DNA of 64,000 nucleotides, taken from NCBI GenBank assembly GCA_014706295.1, contig JACSVZ010000007.1, positions 50,358,975 through 50,422,974 of the forward strand, given 5' to 3'. Source of the DNA: Lycocorax pyrrhopterus obiensis (taxonomy: Eukaryota > Chordata > Aves > Passeriformes > Paradisaeidae). Under the pieces are notes generated by a model. That model was not told the DNA's origin. It saw only the letters and a list, made by a program, of their open reading frames with translations, and made no database searches. A program made the position numbers and the translations under genes. Of this stretch, positions 1 to 14,077 are shown one piece after another (position 1 is the first letter of the stretch; the number at the start of each line of letters is the position of its first letter).

Positions 1-496
1 CTCCTGACTGTATTATAGATTTGGCTCTTGACTAAAAAGTGGTCCTGCAGGATAGAGAACTGTGTCAGAGAATTAGGTAAATATAATCCCAAAGAACTTG
101 CTATCCAGTTCCAGATGCCTTCCAGATCCAGCATCATATCAACCAAGTGATTTGTGATCAGTTTCTTGCTTTGGGTAGGTATGTCTAGTAAATTAATAAC
201 GTGTCCACTGTTTGTAGGCATAGGGTTCTTTAAAGCTCTAAGATTAATGGAGAAATCTGAAATCTCTGTGATTAGAAAGCAAATTGGATACAATTTTTAA
301 AATTCAATTCCTGTTCATATTATTGCTCATTTCTTAACTTCTCACTTGAAGATAAGAAAGATTTTAGTACCAACTCCATAAATATTCTTCCTTGTTTTCT
401 ATAGGAAGCAACAGACATGTAAGTCTCCAAAAAGAACAAATATGATGATGGCAAGATAAAGCAATTTAAATATGTAATTTTATTGCCCTAGCCAAC
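1..496. other. intergenic, no gene seen
   Basis: AT-rich sequence with no convincing coding exon, RNA gene or recognisable repeat before the LTR that begins near 497. Confidence 0.5.
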
Positions 497-1078
497 TGTC
501 CTGGGTTGCAGTGTATTCTATTACCATCCTCATGAGCTGTTGAAACCAGATGAGGCAGTGTTTCCTGGCCTCCTCCCTCCAGACTATCTTCTGTTAATGA
601 GCCCATCAATGCCTTGCTGCATGACTCATAGATAACTCCCTCTGGACTATCTTCTGTTAATGAGCCCAATCAATGCCTTGACTGATGACTTCATCACCCG
701 TTGTGAGATGCTCCACCCAGAGGGAGGAACCAAGCATTCCATCCTGGATATAATCTGAGATTCTGAACACCACAGACACCCTTTCCACTGGATTCCCAGA
801 GAGCAGGAGCTACACAGCCACCACTGGACCTTCTGAGGAAGAGCAGACCCTTCTACAGGATCACCGCTTCGACAGAACCACATTCACCACTTCAGGAGGA
901 CTGCAGCCACCATCTTATCGAACTGCTACCGCCACCCTGATTAACAGGGTGTCAGGTTGTATCCAGACTCTGTCAGTTTAACCCAGTGTTTTCTGTGTTG
1001 TTTTTGTTTTTTTAATTTCCCTATTAAATTGTTATTCTGACTTGGTGCCTCCCATTGGTTTGTTTTCAAACTAGTACA
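497..1078 (+). mobile_element. solo LTR, passerine-type endogenous retrovirus
   Basis: The stretch starts TGTCCTGGG and ends near ...CTAGTACA. Its 3' part is typical LTR: a T-rich run, an ATTAAA poly(A) signal near 1023 and a short U5-like tail. It resembles a common passerine LTR, recognised from memory and not searched. A 63-bp-period tandem duplication lies inside (573-604 and 636-667 nearly identical). The tetramer CAAC flanks both ends (493-496, 1077-1080) but overlaps the terminal CA, so the target duplication is unresolved. No internal retroviral genes are present. Confidence 0.65.
573..698 (+). repeat. 63-bp tandem duplication inside the LTR
   Basis: The sequence from 573 (ctccctccagactatcttct) recurs at 636 with few changes through gagccc, and the similarity runs on through the following atcaatgccttg. 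It is two copies offset by 63 bp within the U3-like part of the LTR. Confidence 0.75.
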
Positions 1079-4000
1079 ACTCAGGGTTATTACCTTCCCT
1101 TCAGATGTTCAAATGAAAAAGGATGCATTTAAGCTATTTTCCTGCTGGCACCATAAGAGCTCCAAGGTAAGAGAGGCATTTGAGGCGTAAAGGATATTTA
1201 CACGCTTATCTATTTTCAATGGATACATGTATATGAGGCATTGTGGTTCTTCTGAGCAGAGGTTTGGAAGCCAGAGTACTACACTTAATTTTTTCCCGGT
1301 TACTTCTGCTGTGGTCTCATGCTAATTTGGACCTTAGTTTTCTCAACTACCCTGTGAACACTAAAATGATCACTTTGCACCCACTGATGGTGAGGGCCCA
1401 GCTGGAGTTTAGAGAAGGTACTATCCATCCCTTGCCTGTCAGAAGCAGGAAGTAAGAGAAAGAAATTATCTTTGTGACAAATAATTAAGCTCAGCTTATT
1501 CTTATTGCTGAATCTGGGTGAAGAGACCTTGTTTGTAGCACTAGGAGGCTTTCTATACTTTACATTTAAGCTATGGTTAAGTTTAAAGTACTAGTACGTC
1601 TCCTGGAAACATTTTCCCTTCATCAAAGTGATTGTGGTAGACACCAACTAGAATTAATGGTCAGATTCTCTTCTTGATTTCACAAATCTTGTCTGTAGTA
1701 AAAACTCCTTCTCAGGAAGGACTACAAGTTCATTCAGATACTGATGCTTGGGAAACACAGGTGCACATTTTCAGTTTGAGTGCAATAATTATGCCTTGGA
1801 AGCCTGCTCATTTTCTAGGGCTGTCCTTTAGAAGCAAGTTCTTCGTGAAAATGCCCTTGTATCCTTTAAGAGTATCAATTTAAGAGTGAAAGTGCCTCAG
1901 TTGTATTTTGTCAGGAGTCCCTAAGCTGGGAGTGTATGAAAACATCCAGAGAAAGTCTACGAGGTAAGGCTCTGCAATAACACCCTCCTTGACAATTTTA
2001 ACGCTTCTCATTTTACAATTTCAATGGGGCTTTGATGGGAGAAGGTAATTCTGTTGTTCAGGCTGGGCCACCTTTGCTGTAAATGGCTGATGGGTGTTTG
2101 ACGTCAACAACCTCTGCAAGCTCTCAGATGTGTTCTCTGGGAGACAATGTCTGACAATGAGCAGGACATTTAGCTCCAGTGTGTACATTTTGCTCATGTT
2201 GACAATCTCAGCTGTCTCTCCCACATTCCAGTAATGTTCACTCCTCCTACTCCAGAACAGTTCCACATCAAATACTTGCCGGCTGAAACCGAGTGTGTGG
2301 ATCATCATTCTCTTGCTGTGGGAAGATTGTTCACCAACAACAAAGCTCAGGTTTGGTGCTTCTACAGAGTATATCCAAAATATCTGTGTCATTCCATTAC
2401 TACAAAGTTGTTTTAGATCATATTAAATTTCTTTCTTCTTGCTGTTTGTGCCTTTTGAATAAATTGCCTAGAATTGGTTTTGCATGTGTTTAGCTGTATA
2501 GCTAAACAATCCAGTTAGTTTTTCTTCCAGAATAGCAAGTCTCTCCAGATCCCACATCTTTTTACCAGGACTCCTTATAACTTTATTCACAGACCCAAGC
2601 ACACTCGTCACAGTGCAGTGAGCCATCATTCCTCTCTGACCTGACATACTGGCAGGTGGGGGGGAGAAATCAAACGAAAACTGCTATGAAGAAGATGTAT
2701 ACCAGATGTTCTAGTCATACATGAGGCCAATTAATTATAAAAAAAGATCAGCAGATTTCCCTTTTCCTTTCTGTTTTAATTCTAGTCCCTAATTTTTGGT
2801 ACGGACAACTCAAATTTTGAGGCTTGTTTCTTTGCCTCACATCTCCTTTCACTGCCCTCATTCATGTATGCCTTGAAAAGTAAGGCAGTAGCACGAAAGG
2901 AGGGTGCAAGAAAAATAAAGGTAATGAAAATTGCTGTTCTAACTCTACATCTGCTAATGAGCAATTCTGCATTCTGAATTCAATCATTATCTTTCACAAG
3001 TTTATAGGAGCTGAGATCCTGCTTTTCCAATGCATAATCAGAAACAGGTTGCCTTGAAAACCAGCCCATTTCTTTGAAACAGTGTTTAGAGAGGAAGAGA
3101 AACATCTAAATTATCTGATCAGAATTGCAATGGAAGTAAAATATGCGACTTTTCAGCTCTGATTTCAGAAGGTAGAGAGTGTTTTCAGCCCCCATGTTTC
3201 TTGGCTCGTGCCCAGCATCAGCCAGCTCAGACTTTTTAAGTTAAATCTTGTACAATCTCCCTGGAAGAGAATGGGGGGGGGGTCTCTTCTTTTGATATCT
3301 AGGACTTCAGATTTTCATCTATTTCTTTGCTGAAGTACAGTGGATTAGTCCTGTGGCAAAAGTCCCTAGCTTGAAAAAATGAAACACAATTCTGCAAGTC
3401 CTGAAACTACTGTCCTAACAGTGGGAAATAGAAGGGACATTTCCTCTTCCTGCCTTTGCTAGCACCTACGTCCTTGAGATTCTTTTTGAAACTTAAGGTG
3501 CCCCCTTTGCAGCATCTAGCCTTGAAGCTCATGTAGACATGGAGATGAGAAATAACAGGCTACACTATGAAAAAACTTTCAGCTAATGGAGCTCATATTG
3601 ACCTCTCAAAAGCAATTTGTTCATTCCCTAGATTTACTTCTCCCAGAAGCATCTAAATAATATTGTGATGGCATTAGGAATCTGGCTTATATGCTGTCTC
3701 CTAGCTCTTACACATTCCATCAATACAATTTCACTGCCTAAGAAGCAATACACAGACTCAAGAATTCACAATCTGTCTCTTACTCCTTTTAACTACCTTT
3801 TTCTATCCACTTTTTTCTCTTTTTTATGTGTGGGGGAGGAGGTGTTTTTAATTTAGTTGTGCTTTTTTTTTAATTTTTTCCTAGTTTGCACAGATTGTTG
3901 TCTCTACAACAACAACCATCTTGGGTTCCAGGCAGCTCAGCAAACTAATGAAGAAAAGAAGCCTAAATAAGGAAACGTGTGGTTCACCAATATGACCATA

Positions 4001-7000
4001 AACAAATCCAATGTGAGAGGAAAAAACGTAGTAAAAATCAACCGGCCTGTTTATGCACCCTAAACTGAGTAGGGGATTCCACTTCCCCCTCCCTAAGGGC
4101 TCTGTGTGACTCATCCTGAGCAACTTACCATGAAGTAGGCTGACATTTTATATCATTTTAGGTTAACTTTTTTCCCAGTTCAAAAATTTCTCTGTAGCTT
4201 TGGATGAATATAAGGGTAGCTTTGCACTTGCTTGGCATGCTGAGCTCTTTTTGCCTTGGCATCCTGATCTTCAAAGCTACTGTGGTACTTACTTGCTTTA
4301 CCGAGATTTATTTGAAAGAGCTACTGCTCTAAATACATAATACTGAGGAATTAATTCATTTGGCTTAGAATCATCAGCTTATGGTAGCCTGTTCTGACTG
4401 TTGCTTAAGGCAGTGAGAAGAAGGAAGACATCCAAAATGAAGGCAGAGTCAATTCCCATGTAAAATGGGCCTCCTCCTTCCACAGAGGCCGTGTATCTGT
4501 GGTCTCTTGTCCTCACACAAAAATGGTGCTGTCAAATACAACTGTCACAGATCTGGATTAAAACAAATAGTTACCTCTTTTCTGTTTGTCTCCATGTCTC
4601 CATTGTCTCTTCACTTCTGAAGTTTAAATCATAAAATCTGACCTAGATATGGTCTGTCTCCAGGGGAGTTAGAAACTTTTTTTCCTTAAGAAATTTCAAG
4701 ATTGTGTATAATTTCCTCTTATTTCCAGGACCTGAGGCTTTTGGGCAAACACTGGTAATCATGAAAACAGGGTAAGAGTTGTCAACACCACAAGAGTTAT
4801 AAGTTTCACATTTCTGCCTCTATCCCAGATTAATTACATCCTCACACCACCTTGTAAAACTGTTCTATATTCTTCCACTATAAATTTGCAAGAAAACAGA
4901 AAAAGCTAACTTGCCTTCACTAAACTTGCTTTTATACAAGTGTTTGTACTAAGTGCAAGCAACAGACCTTTTGCAAAAGTAAGAGTGAAGAAATGCCTGA
5001 GGTCCTTTGGGTTGGAGACACTGAGTGTGCCAGGTGCTGTGGCACGTGCCTGTCCCTCAGGAGCAGGATATTGCCACAGTTACATGGTAAGGGTAAGTGC
5101 CAAGTGACTGAAGCTTGCTGATCTCTGTCCCAAGGGGGCAGTGAAAAGAGTTTGTGAGGAGGAAGACAGCACTACCAGCTGCTAAACGGGACACAAGCCT
5201 GCTCTCTGTTGGAAAGAGACTTCAGAGTGAGTGTCTTATTTCTAAAGTGATGACAGAATCTTGTCATGAAAAACTTGATGACTGAGATGACAATGTGTCC
5301 CAAGACTGAAAATAGGAAGACCTAGGTTTTGTGCTAATACTAGAAAAAATCTTCTTTTTAAGTGTACCATCAGGTAGATTTTTAAATGGGTAATATTTTG
5401 AAAATGTTGATAAATTTTTTAGCTTTTGTAAGACACTTGCCTCCAGACCCAACTGGAAAATAGACATAATCTGAAAGTCTCACTAAAAGTGCTGCTTTAC
5501 TGTCTTTATATCTTTGGGGAAGTTTAAAACAGGTTTGTTTTCCTCTTTCCTGGCTGAAACAGAACCTGTGGAAGGCAGTGGGAATCTGTATTCATAATAA
5601 AATACAAATACACATTTATACAAAGTAACTATTTTCCCACTTTTCAAGAAGAGTTCTTGATACAAATCCCCCTCAGCTGTTTCCCCTCCACCTTCCTTCA
5701 GCAACTAACCCAGACAAAAGAGGGACCTCAAGTGCCTGGCTTGCATTTGCCAGGTGTGCAATTCCACCTCCCCCAGAGACAGCACATGCAGCAGAGATGT
5801 ACATGCACAGTACTCAGCAAAGGAGAGCCCTGTGGGGACAGGCAAAACAAACAAGAACCCCCACAGAAGCTGCAAAGTTTGAAATGAGGTGATACCGAGA
5901 AACTGATCTTTTCTGTATGACCACTGATGAGTTAAATGCTGCCTGCCCTGCAAAGTACTGAAAACTAACTGTAAACAGGGAGAAAACCAGAGCAGTGAAA
6001 ACTGCAGCAAGAGAGCACTCACGAATTCAAATGCAGTTCTCCCTTCCCCTTGGCTTGCTAAGCAGTTTCCTCAAGGTCTTGTCTAAAGAAGAGGCATCAG
6101 TCATTTAGGAGACGAAGCCAAGAGACTGAGGCAGCCGTTCACAGCCCCGGACATGGCCCTGAGCTGGCACTGGCACTGCATTTGCATGGCCTCAGCACAG
6201 TTGCCACTGTCCCAAGGAGGTTCTCACGTCCAGCTGCTGCTACTTTATCACAAGTCTCACTTCCGATAAGTGAACATTAACTTAAGTGAAACTGTGTCTT
6301 AGACTCATGCTTTTATTACAGCAACCACCATTCTATGCATTAGAAATCTGAGACAAGCTTTAGTGCCTGCCTGCAGGCTAGTACATTTCACTACTTTAAA
6401 TTGACAATATGTCTCCGAGGAATATTTACATTAGTATTTTTAATGATATCCACATGTATGACCAAATATGCACTTCCATCTGTGAGTTAGTGCTAAGAAC
6501 ACAAATATTGTTTCAGCCTCAAAGCAGGTAACTTTGTCCCTTTATAAAATCCATGTTTTGTTTATCCTATGATACACAAGTAATAACTTCTGAGATAAAC
6601 GTTTTGGTACAACTGAGTACCTCAGAGTTTTAGCCTGAGAAACAACAGCTGTGGAACCGAATTTATTGCTTTGGCTTGTTACAGTTTGTAACTACTTGCA
6701 CGGAGGTCGAATGGAAGAGGCAAAACAACGAAAAACAAGTCCCTGATGTGTTTGAACAGCACAGAACGCAAGCAATTAGCACAGGCACTATTGAAGATTT
6801 CATTTGAGATTAGGTTTTAATGAAGAACACATCACATTTCAGCCTGCGTTACAGGGAGATGACCACTCTTGGGCTTCCCTTAATCCCTTGCATTTTCCTC
6901 AGTGCCACAAATTCATACCAGCCCAGTTTTCCCCCACATGAGAAACTGTCAGGTGTACCTGGCTCCTCAGCTGATGAAGTGTATGGCTGCAAATTTTAAA

Positions 7001-7239
7001 TGAGGCCTAGGTGTTTAACAGCATATCTTAAAAAAAAACAAAAGGAGATTTTTTAATTTAATGGACTTCTAATAATCAGTTGCCTTTTGTGATGAGAGAA
7101 GCAAGAGAATCCGTAAAAAATACTTTGACAGAGCTCTCTAAGCAGAGACATCGTTGCTTTACTAATCTTCAGTTCCTCAACTAGAACCAGGAAAACCCTG
7201 GCACTTCTGCCAAGAACATCCAACAGAAACTGGGCTAAA
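1079..7239. other. intergenic, no gene seen
   Basis: No coding exon, RNA gene or clear mobile element is recognised. Short ORFs occur on both strands (the longest, 123 codons, is on the minus strand near 2021-2392), but none has recognisable motifs and all fit chance. A G-run lies near 3270-3279. Low-copy or conserved non-coding sequence cannot be excluded. Confidence 0.5.
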
Positions 7240-7296
7240 ATATGTTGGACTCAATGATACCAGAGGTCCTTTTCAACCTAATTGATTCTGTGATCT
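7240..7296 (+). mobile_element. CR1 LINE 3'-end fragment
   Basis: The text tgttggactcaatgatacca followed by gaggtccttttcaacctaat and a gattctgtga-type 3' repeat matches the CR1 3' terminus in the sense direction. Only the last ~60 bp is recognisable. Confidence 0.75.
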
Positions 7297-9850
7297 CATG
7301 AAAATTGTCCAAAATGTCATTTCATCATGTGGAGGCCACTTATTCTGGTTCCACACCTGAAAGGATGATCCTTTTAGTGTTAATGTTTTTACAGCTGGCA
7401 CACTTGGAACTGTGAAAGAAGTCATTACCTGTCTTCTGTTTGATATGCTCATCAGTGGTGACAGATAACTCTTGTCTGCCTCTAAAACTGGAGGAACAAA
7501 AGTTAAAATAACAGCTGACCACAATTAATTAATCAGTAGTCAAACTATTATTAATCCAAGTTTTTTGTTTAACCTCTGGATTGCTATGAGCTGCAGCTGT
7601 TCCAGCTGTGACTGACAAGGGACTTTTTTATCCCCACGGGATGGGCAGGACAAAGGTGATGCACGACATGTTCCTCACTCAAACTAATATAAGTCTTCTC
7701 AATCAGACACTTCAGATGAAAAAAATACCAGATTTTTCTTCTCCTTAACCCCATCTGTGGGTAAATAAAATGTATTTTGATTCACTGTTGAATTTATTCC
7801 CTTTTCAATGGAACCATTTTAAAATAGAAGCCAGGAAAAATAATTATCTACTTGTCTATACACAAAGCAAAAAAAAGAAATATATATATCTATATTCCCA
7901 GCAGAAGAGTATCTCATAAATTAAAAACAAAAAAAAATTAAAATGGCAATAACATTCTTACTTTCTTTCACTCTGAAATTTGCAAACTCATGATGAAGGA
8001 TGTTTGAGTAACTGCCCCTGCCAAAGGGCAAGGAGGAGTTCTGACTGCAACTCACTGTCTCTGAGAGACAAAAGTGTTGTGGTTCTTTGCTCATGCAGAG
8101 GCTGCCTAGAAAGCCACTCCTTCGCACTCAGGACTTGAACTTTTGGCGACCTAACAGTGCTTGATGGGGCAAGGTTATCATCTCCTGTTGCCTGCAAACC
8201 TCAACTTTCCATTATCTCAGAACATCAGTACTGAACTACTGTTTGGAGGCAGCTGAAAACATTTATACACATACACAAGTTGCACTAATGCTCTCTTTGA
8301 ATTTCAAAAGGAGGCTATGTCATCAGTATAAACATGAGCAATATAAACAAAAACAAAAGAAATCCCTCTCAGCCCTTCTCACTCAAACATTCATCTTCAC
8401 CCACCTCTGACCCCCATATCCAGAAAATTACAAGGAAGCCAGTGGATGACACTACTCCCAGAAAAAGTTGTGGCAAACGCCCCCACCTATTAGCTCAGAC
8501 CTCCTGAAACCACTGTGTTTAATGAAGACACATGCAGGCAAACCGGGAGTTCAGATGCAGTTCCTGCCTTAGCAGGACTCAGCAGTCGAGCAGTAGCACT
8601 TTTTTAACCAGTATAAGCATCTTTGCTGGCTGAGAGCTGGGTTAGCAAGTGCAGATTCAGCTTCAACTTCTGCAGCTGTGCTCTAAGACTTGTCACCAGA
8701 ACAAATTGTGGGCAGAAGTATCACTTTCCATGCAGACTCAGAGGCTGAAGTTTGATCTGCTTCTTAAAGATGTTCAGGATGTTTTTCTAGATTTTGTGCA
8801 TCAAGTCCAACTAGAAGCGGACAGGAATAAGATCAAATTAATGGTAAAAGCAAAGTGATAGGAGAAAAAGAATCAGAGCGTGCATACATTTCTGGCTATA
8901 AAATCAGAAAGATGTAACCTATACCTAATGTATTTTTGCTTATAAAAATATGTTAACAGACACATATACAGGTACATGTGAATGTATCTGTATATGTATC
9001 TTGATTTTTAGTACATTCAGAAGTAAAAACCCCAGTTAACCATGAATTCGATATTTCAACAGCAACTCAGATACAGTAGCAACACGGAGATTTAGACTAT
9101 CAAATTTTCAGGGTAATACCTGCTGTGTGAAAAAGTAGCCCTTGTAATTTGAGATTGTAATATGAGAGCTGGTACTTTTGTGAGGTGAATAAATTCCATC
9201 CGTGTTTGCTCCAAAGCAGCGTTTACAGGTTGCCATGGTGTTGGTTTTTAATGCTGTTGTCCCAACCATCAGAAGAGTATTAAGACAAACTCCTGAGCTA
9301 CCTGACAGCTCTTTGCAACAGAGGAGTCAGTAGCAGCAGTGGTTACAGGTGAGCCAAATGGTTTATTTCAATGTCCTGTAGGTAGAATTCATATAGCTTT
9401 TTAGAGGCCTGATCTACCCTCGTAATAATCTGTCCTTACATCCCTCCAAGATACTTGCAATAAATAAATTTGTTAACTGTAAGAAAGGGCAGAGTCTTCA
9501 TGTTGCCCTGCACTCTTGCATTGAGGCAGCCAAGGGGATGGCAAGTGCTGTTGGATCATTCATGTTGCAATGTGGAGAGGGAATTAAAAGAATTGTCCAT
9601 GGATGGTTTTTGTATCCCTTCAACCAAACGGGTTCTCCAAAATATTTCAGTTCAGACTTGCTGCAAACAGCTGTTCCTGAACAACAGAAGCCAGCACTGC
9701 CTGTTACAGGAGCAAGAATAAGCATGAGGATGTTTGAAAGAGTTGATAAGCTGTAAGGGGCAGAATGTCAAACCTCAGCCTTGGGGCAGACATGTCCCAG
9801 ACAGACAGGTCCTGGGTCTGGTCATCATGTGGCTTGGATTAGGATTCAGT
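7297..9850. other. intergenic, no gene seen
   Basis: No recognised gene or repeat. It contains short simple AT tracts (for example around 7865-7945) and only chance-length ORFs. Confidence 0.5.
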
Positions 9851-9935
9851 TTCACAGAATTATAGAACATGTTGGGTTGGAAGAGACTTCTGAAGGACAT
9901 CTAGTCCAACAAGCCCATCCCCGCACCCACCCCAT
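9851..9935 (-). mobile_element. CR1 LINE 3'-end fragment, antisense
   Basis: Sequence with cacagaattatagaacatg, gttgggttggaagagacttc and catctagtccaacaagccca is the reverse complement of the CR1 3' end. It is a short 5'-truncated copy. Confidence 0.85.
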
Positions 9936-12900
9936 GCTTCCTTCCTCGATAAGGGATTTTGCTTTGAAATGGGTTTTGTTCCCGAAACCTGTGGGGCCTC
10001 AGGCATAAAACAATAACCTGAAAGATCCAAAATTTCATTACCTTCCTTAACACATGGCTAAAATTATGGTGATATAGGACAGGGCACTTTAAATGTCACA
10101 TATTCCTTAATAAGCCAACAAAACAGATAGCATTTAAAGGAAGTTATTATACATTGGGTAATTAAATCCACCTCCAAATGCTATTCACTCTGTCACTGTT
10201 ATTTTTCTGTCCTTATTTTACCTAATACCCTTCTCCTGAACACGTTTATGAAGTGAGAAGGATAGATTTGCACGCACAGCTAGAAGAAAAGTAAATAGAG
10301 TTGATCTTGTTTTACCTTAATACCTTATATTGTTTGGGGTTCGTTTAAACCCTTTTTTTATTAGAGGAAGAATCTGTTCTACCAGGTTCTGCCTTCAGGT
10401 TAGAAGGAGATTGCTATATTGCTACATCTCTACGCTCAGCACTATTATGGTCATTATAAATCATTCAGCCTCAGAAATATGAACCAGTTTAATACTGACA
10501 TCAACAGAAGCCAAACAGAACTCCTTTTTTTTGTTTTTTTAAGTAGGGACTTGGTAGGTTTCTCCCACACATACTCTGCAATTTGTGTAAGAGCAGTTTG
10601 GTGCCCCAGATTGAAGTGATACAGCTGCTCTTACACGTAAGAACTGACTGCTTATAACTTTCAAATTCATCATAGCCTTATCAAGGAGAGTCTATGAACT
10701 ATGTAGACTAGAAGAACAAATGAAGTAGTCAAAACCGCCTAGGGGAAGGCGGAAACCAAGATGACTAGTGTGTAAATTCATTCAGTCTCACCTGGAGAAC
10801 TACCATGTCCTAAAATAACTTCGTCCCCCAAGATTCAAAAAACATCTGTGCAACAATGAGAAAGGCACACGTTCAGTCTCCTGAGATTGGTACAGGCAGA
10901 GCAAACAGCATGAGCATCATGTGCTGAATGGAAACAAAAATCTGTTCAGCCCTGTGTGTGTGCAGTTAAAAGTATGTTCTAGCAGGGCTTTCTTTCATAC
11001 CTCGAATTTCTGGGGTGGTAGAGGAAGGATGCAAGCATCCTTCTGAAGCACTCATATATTGACCTGTATTTTATTTGTCCTTAAACAGATGTTATTTTTC
11101 AGACATTATTTGTCTCCCACTAATTAGCATCCAAAAGTAGGAGGGTAAGTATGCCAGAACTGAAGTTGTTACTACAACCATCTTCATTTGAAATGCAGCC
11201 ACCTTTTTAAACATCTCAGTCATAGCAGATGTCTGTCTGAAATACGAGCGTTTCAGACCAGTAGGCTGTAGCCCACAGCCAATGCATCCATGTGAACTTG
11301 CTTTGTGTCCATTATTAATCATTCCCTCAAAGGTAATTGGGCAGGCAATTGGCAGATTCTGCATATTCAGTAGATGTTTCTTTGCTATTGCCAAAAGGTA
11401 CAAGGCCAAGCCTGCAGCTTCTCTGTCACAAGTCTTCACATGTTCAGGAGACATGTCTAAAATACTTCACAACTTTTTGTCAGTGTTAAATTCACGCTCT
11501 TTCTACAAACTGCAGCATCATCCAGAATGTTACAACAGGGAGAAGAATACAAGAGGAAACACAAAGAGTAAGAGAATTAATGACTGTCTTGCAGGACCTA
11601 CAGAAGATTCAGACAGGATGCAGATTATCACTGCAGTGCTTTAGCTACAAAAAGGCCTGCTTTGGTGGGGTATTGTTGCTTTTGCTTGCATAGCAGTGCT
11701 GTGGTCATAGGAAACAAGGGAGGAGTAAGGCCATTTCCCCCACATTTGTGGGACATCTGTGCACTTGAAAACCTGCTGAAACATGAGTTAGTCCTGCTGG
11801 GCACCCTCAGCTCAGTCTGGCCTAGAGATCATCAATGACACAGCTCTTTCATGCCTGGCGGGAAGAAACAATCTCAGAGAGGATTTCTATAGTTTTTCAT
11901 GGTTGCTAAAGTGACCTGGCTATCCTAGAGCTTGAGTGACTGCAGAGAGAGGGTCATAATGGTGCTCAAATGCAACTTCACCTAAGAAACAAGCTACTCT
12001 GCTCTCTATTTTCAGAGCAATCTCCCCTGCTGTTTAGTTCCACCTGCTTACACAGCCAAAGCTACAGAACCTATCAGCAACATATCCTGTATTACAAAAT
12101 AGGTGTGTGATAATAACCATTGGCAAAAACCACAAAAGATCACAGATATCACAGCAGTGGGTGCAACCTGAGAAAATCCTACTATCTCCAATGATGAAAC
12201 TAGTTTCCCTTACCTAACTCTTCCAGCAGCAATGCCACCTCCCAAAGCTGATTTTTACTTGTAGTTAATTTCTCCACAGGGATTACCACATTCTCGGAGA
12301 ATATGAATGACTGATGGAAAAAAAGTAAGATCTCCAATTTTAGTAGGAAGGATTCCTTATTTCTTAAATAAGTGACAAAAATACATTTGGACGAATTACA
12401 TCAGTGTCAGAAGGAATGGCAACTCTTTAAAACGTTACTTCTACAGGCTTTCCTTACCCTTACTAAAAAGCTGACAATCTGGTTAACATCTACCACTCAT
12501 ATCCAGGTCCTTTCCACGACTTACAAAAGGGCTTCCAGATGCCCCCATGCACACTACCATCTAAATGTTTGTGTTTCCCTCAATAGCTGGTACAACAGGG
12601 TATATCTTATTTTTGCCTTACAGAGAAGTCATTGTGCGAGATGACAATATTTGCCTGGTTAGAGGAGATGCTCATGCTTTAACAATACTGAAAGATGCTT
12701 GAAAAAGGGTGTATTGCAGCCCTAGCAATTGTCAGACCACATCTCTCAGTCAGAGCTTCAACCCTGCTAGAACAGACAGAAGCTAAAGTGGGAAATGCAG
12801 TATCTCAGAATAAACTTATTTTCTACTTGAAAGAGGATACTGAAGAATTCACTTACGTTGTCATTTAGTCCCTATATTTTAATACAACTACTGGAGTTTT

Positions 12901-13092
12901 TAATTTTTTTAAAATATTTTTAAGCATCTCAAAAAATAAAGCACGTTTTCCTACCGCTGCCCTTAATTCCAGCTTTATAAGCTAATAGAGGCATAGCACT
13001 CTAGGAGCAGGTGAAAGTGTTTAAAGATGCTTCAGATTTTAGGTCAAGTAGCCTACATTCTCTTTGTTCCTGTAAAATAGGAAATTAATCAA
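9936..13092. other. intergenic, no gene seen
   Basis: No recognised gene or repeat. Two overlapping 120-codon ORFs on opposite strands near 11092-11644 have no family motifs and look like chance. Confidence 0.5.
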
Positions 13093-13600
13093 ATGTCTTC
13101 GAATTTCTATGTCAGGGGACTGGAGAGGACCTCTAGAGACCACCTAGAAAATCCTCTTTCCTCACAGCCAATCGGACATAGCTGTTCCGAAAAGGATGAA
13201 AGCTTCCTACGAAAAACATGTCAGTGCTTCACTGTCTTTACCAGAAGAATTTTTCTGACATTCGGCCTGGATGTTCCTTGCTGCAGTTTACATCCATGAT
13301 TTATTGATAGCCTAAAATTGGGAGAATCTCCTGTGTCTTTTTGCAACACCATTTACTCACTGGAGAGGTCAGCCTTCTCTTCCTAAAATTGAAGAACTCA
13401 AATTCCTTCAGTTTTTCTGTATAGACAATTTTTTTCAAATCTCTGATTTTTGGCCTTTGACCAGACCACCCAAACTTGACAATACTCTGCTTCAAGCTTT
13501 ACCACTGCCTCAACAATGAATGATTCTTTTGTCTTGCTAGATATGGTTTCCTTAATAAATCCCAGTACAGTCACACATTTTCAAAAAGCGTGATTGTCTT
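13093..13600 (-). mobile_element. ancient diverged CR1-like LINE fragment
   Basis: The stretch reads like an old antisense CR1/L3 3' region: ggactggagaggacctctag at the 3' end, then a ttcttcc...gacattcggcctggatgttc-like stretch and cttgctgcagtttacatcca. Further pieces (accagaccacccaaacttga, actgcctcaacaatgaatga) fit the same order. Divergence is high, so the inner boundary is uncertain. Confidence 0.55.
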
Positions 13601-14075
13601 ATGTTTCTCCTGCAAACCCCTATACTCTCTGCCTGGTGTTTTATGCCATAAAACTGCTGTTTAGATGGGAATAATTGGCTGAACAGCTGTAGATTCCTTT
13701 TCTTTACCTAGATGAGGTGAGGTGGTCTGCAATTCAGTTTTAATAAGGTGTCGTTCTTCCAGCATACTAAGGGGCCTTTCCCTGTTCTGCCTTGCCTTTT
13801 TTTCCTTTTTGCACATGTGTACACATATATGGTGCCTTTGTAGCAGGATGCCCTGCCTAATTGGAGGCAAAAGAGCTGGAACTATACAATATTTGCAGAA
13901 GTTACAAGTGCTGGATGAAGGGGCGTCGCGCTGCTTTGGTGGAGAAGAATGCTCAGACCAGTCTGACTCAACAATCTGAAAGTTAAACTCTCTGAGGAAG
14001 AACAACATTTCCTGACAGAAGCTGGCCACCAGTGAGAACGTGACAGAGAAAGCTCCTGATAAAGCAACCAAAAAG
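13601..14075. other. unassigned sequence between CR1 and LTR
   Basis: A 136-codon minus-strand ORF (13661-14071) spans most of it but shows no recognisable domain and unbiased composition. I treat it as chance or part of an old repeat. Confidence 0.4.
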
Positions 14076-14077
14076 TT

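Noticed and set aside
2021..2392. 123-codon minus-strand ORF, considered as a processed pseudogene
   Set aside because: I recognise no parent protein, and there is no poly(A) tail or target duplication.
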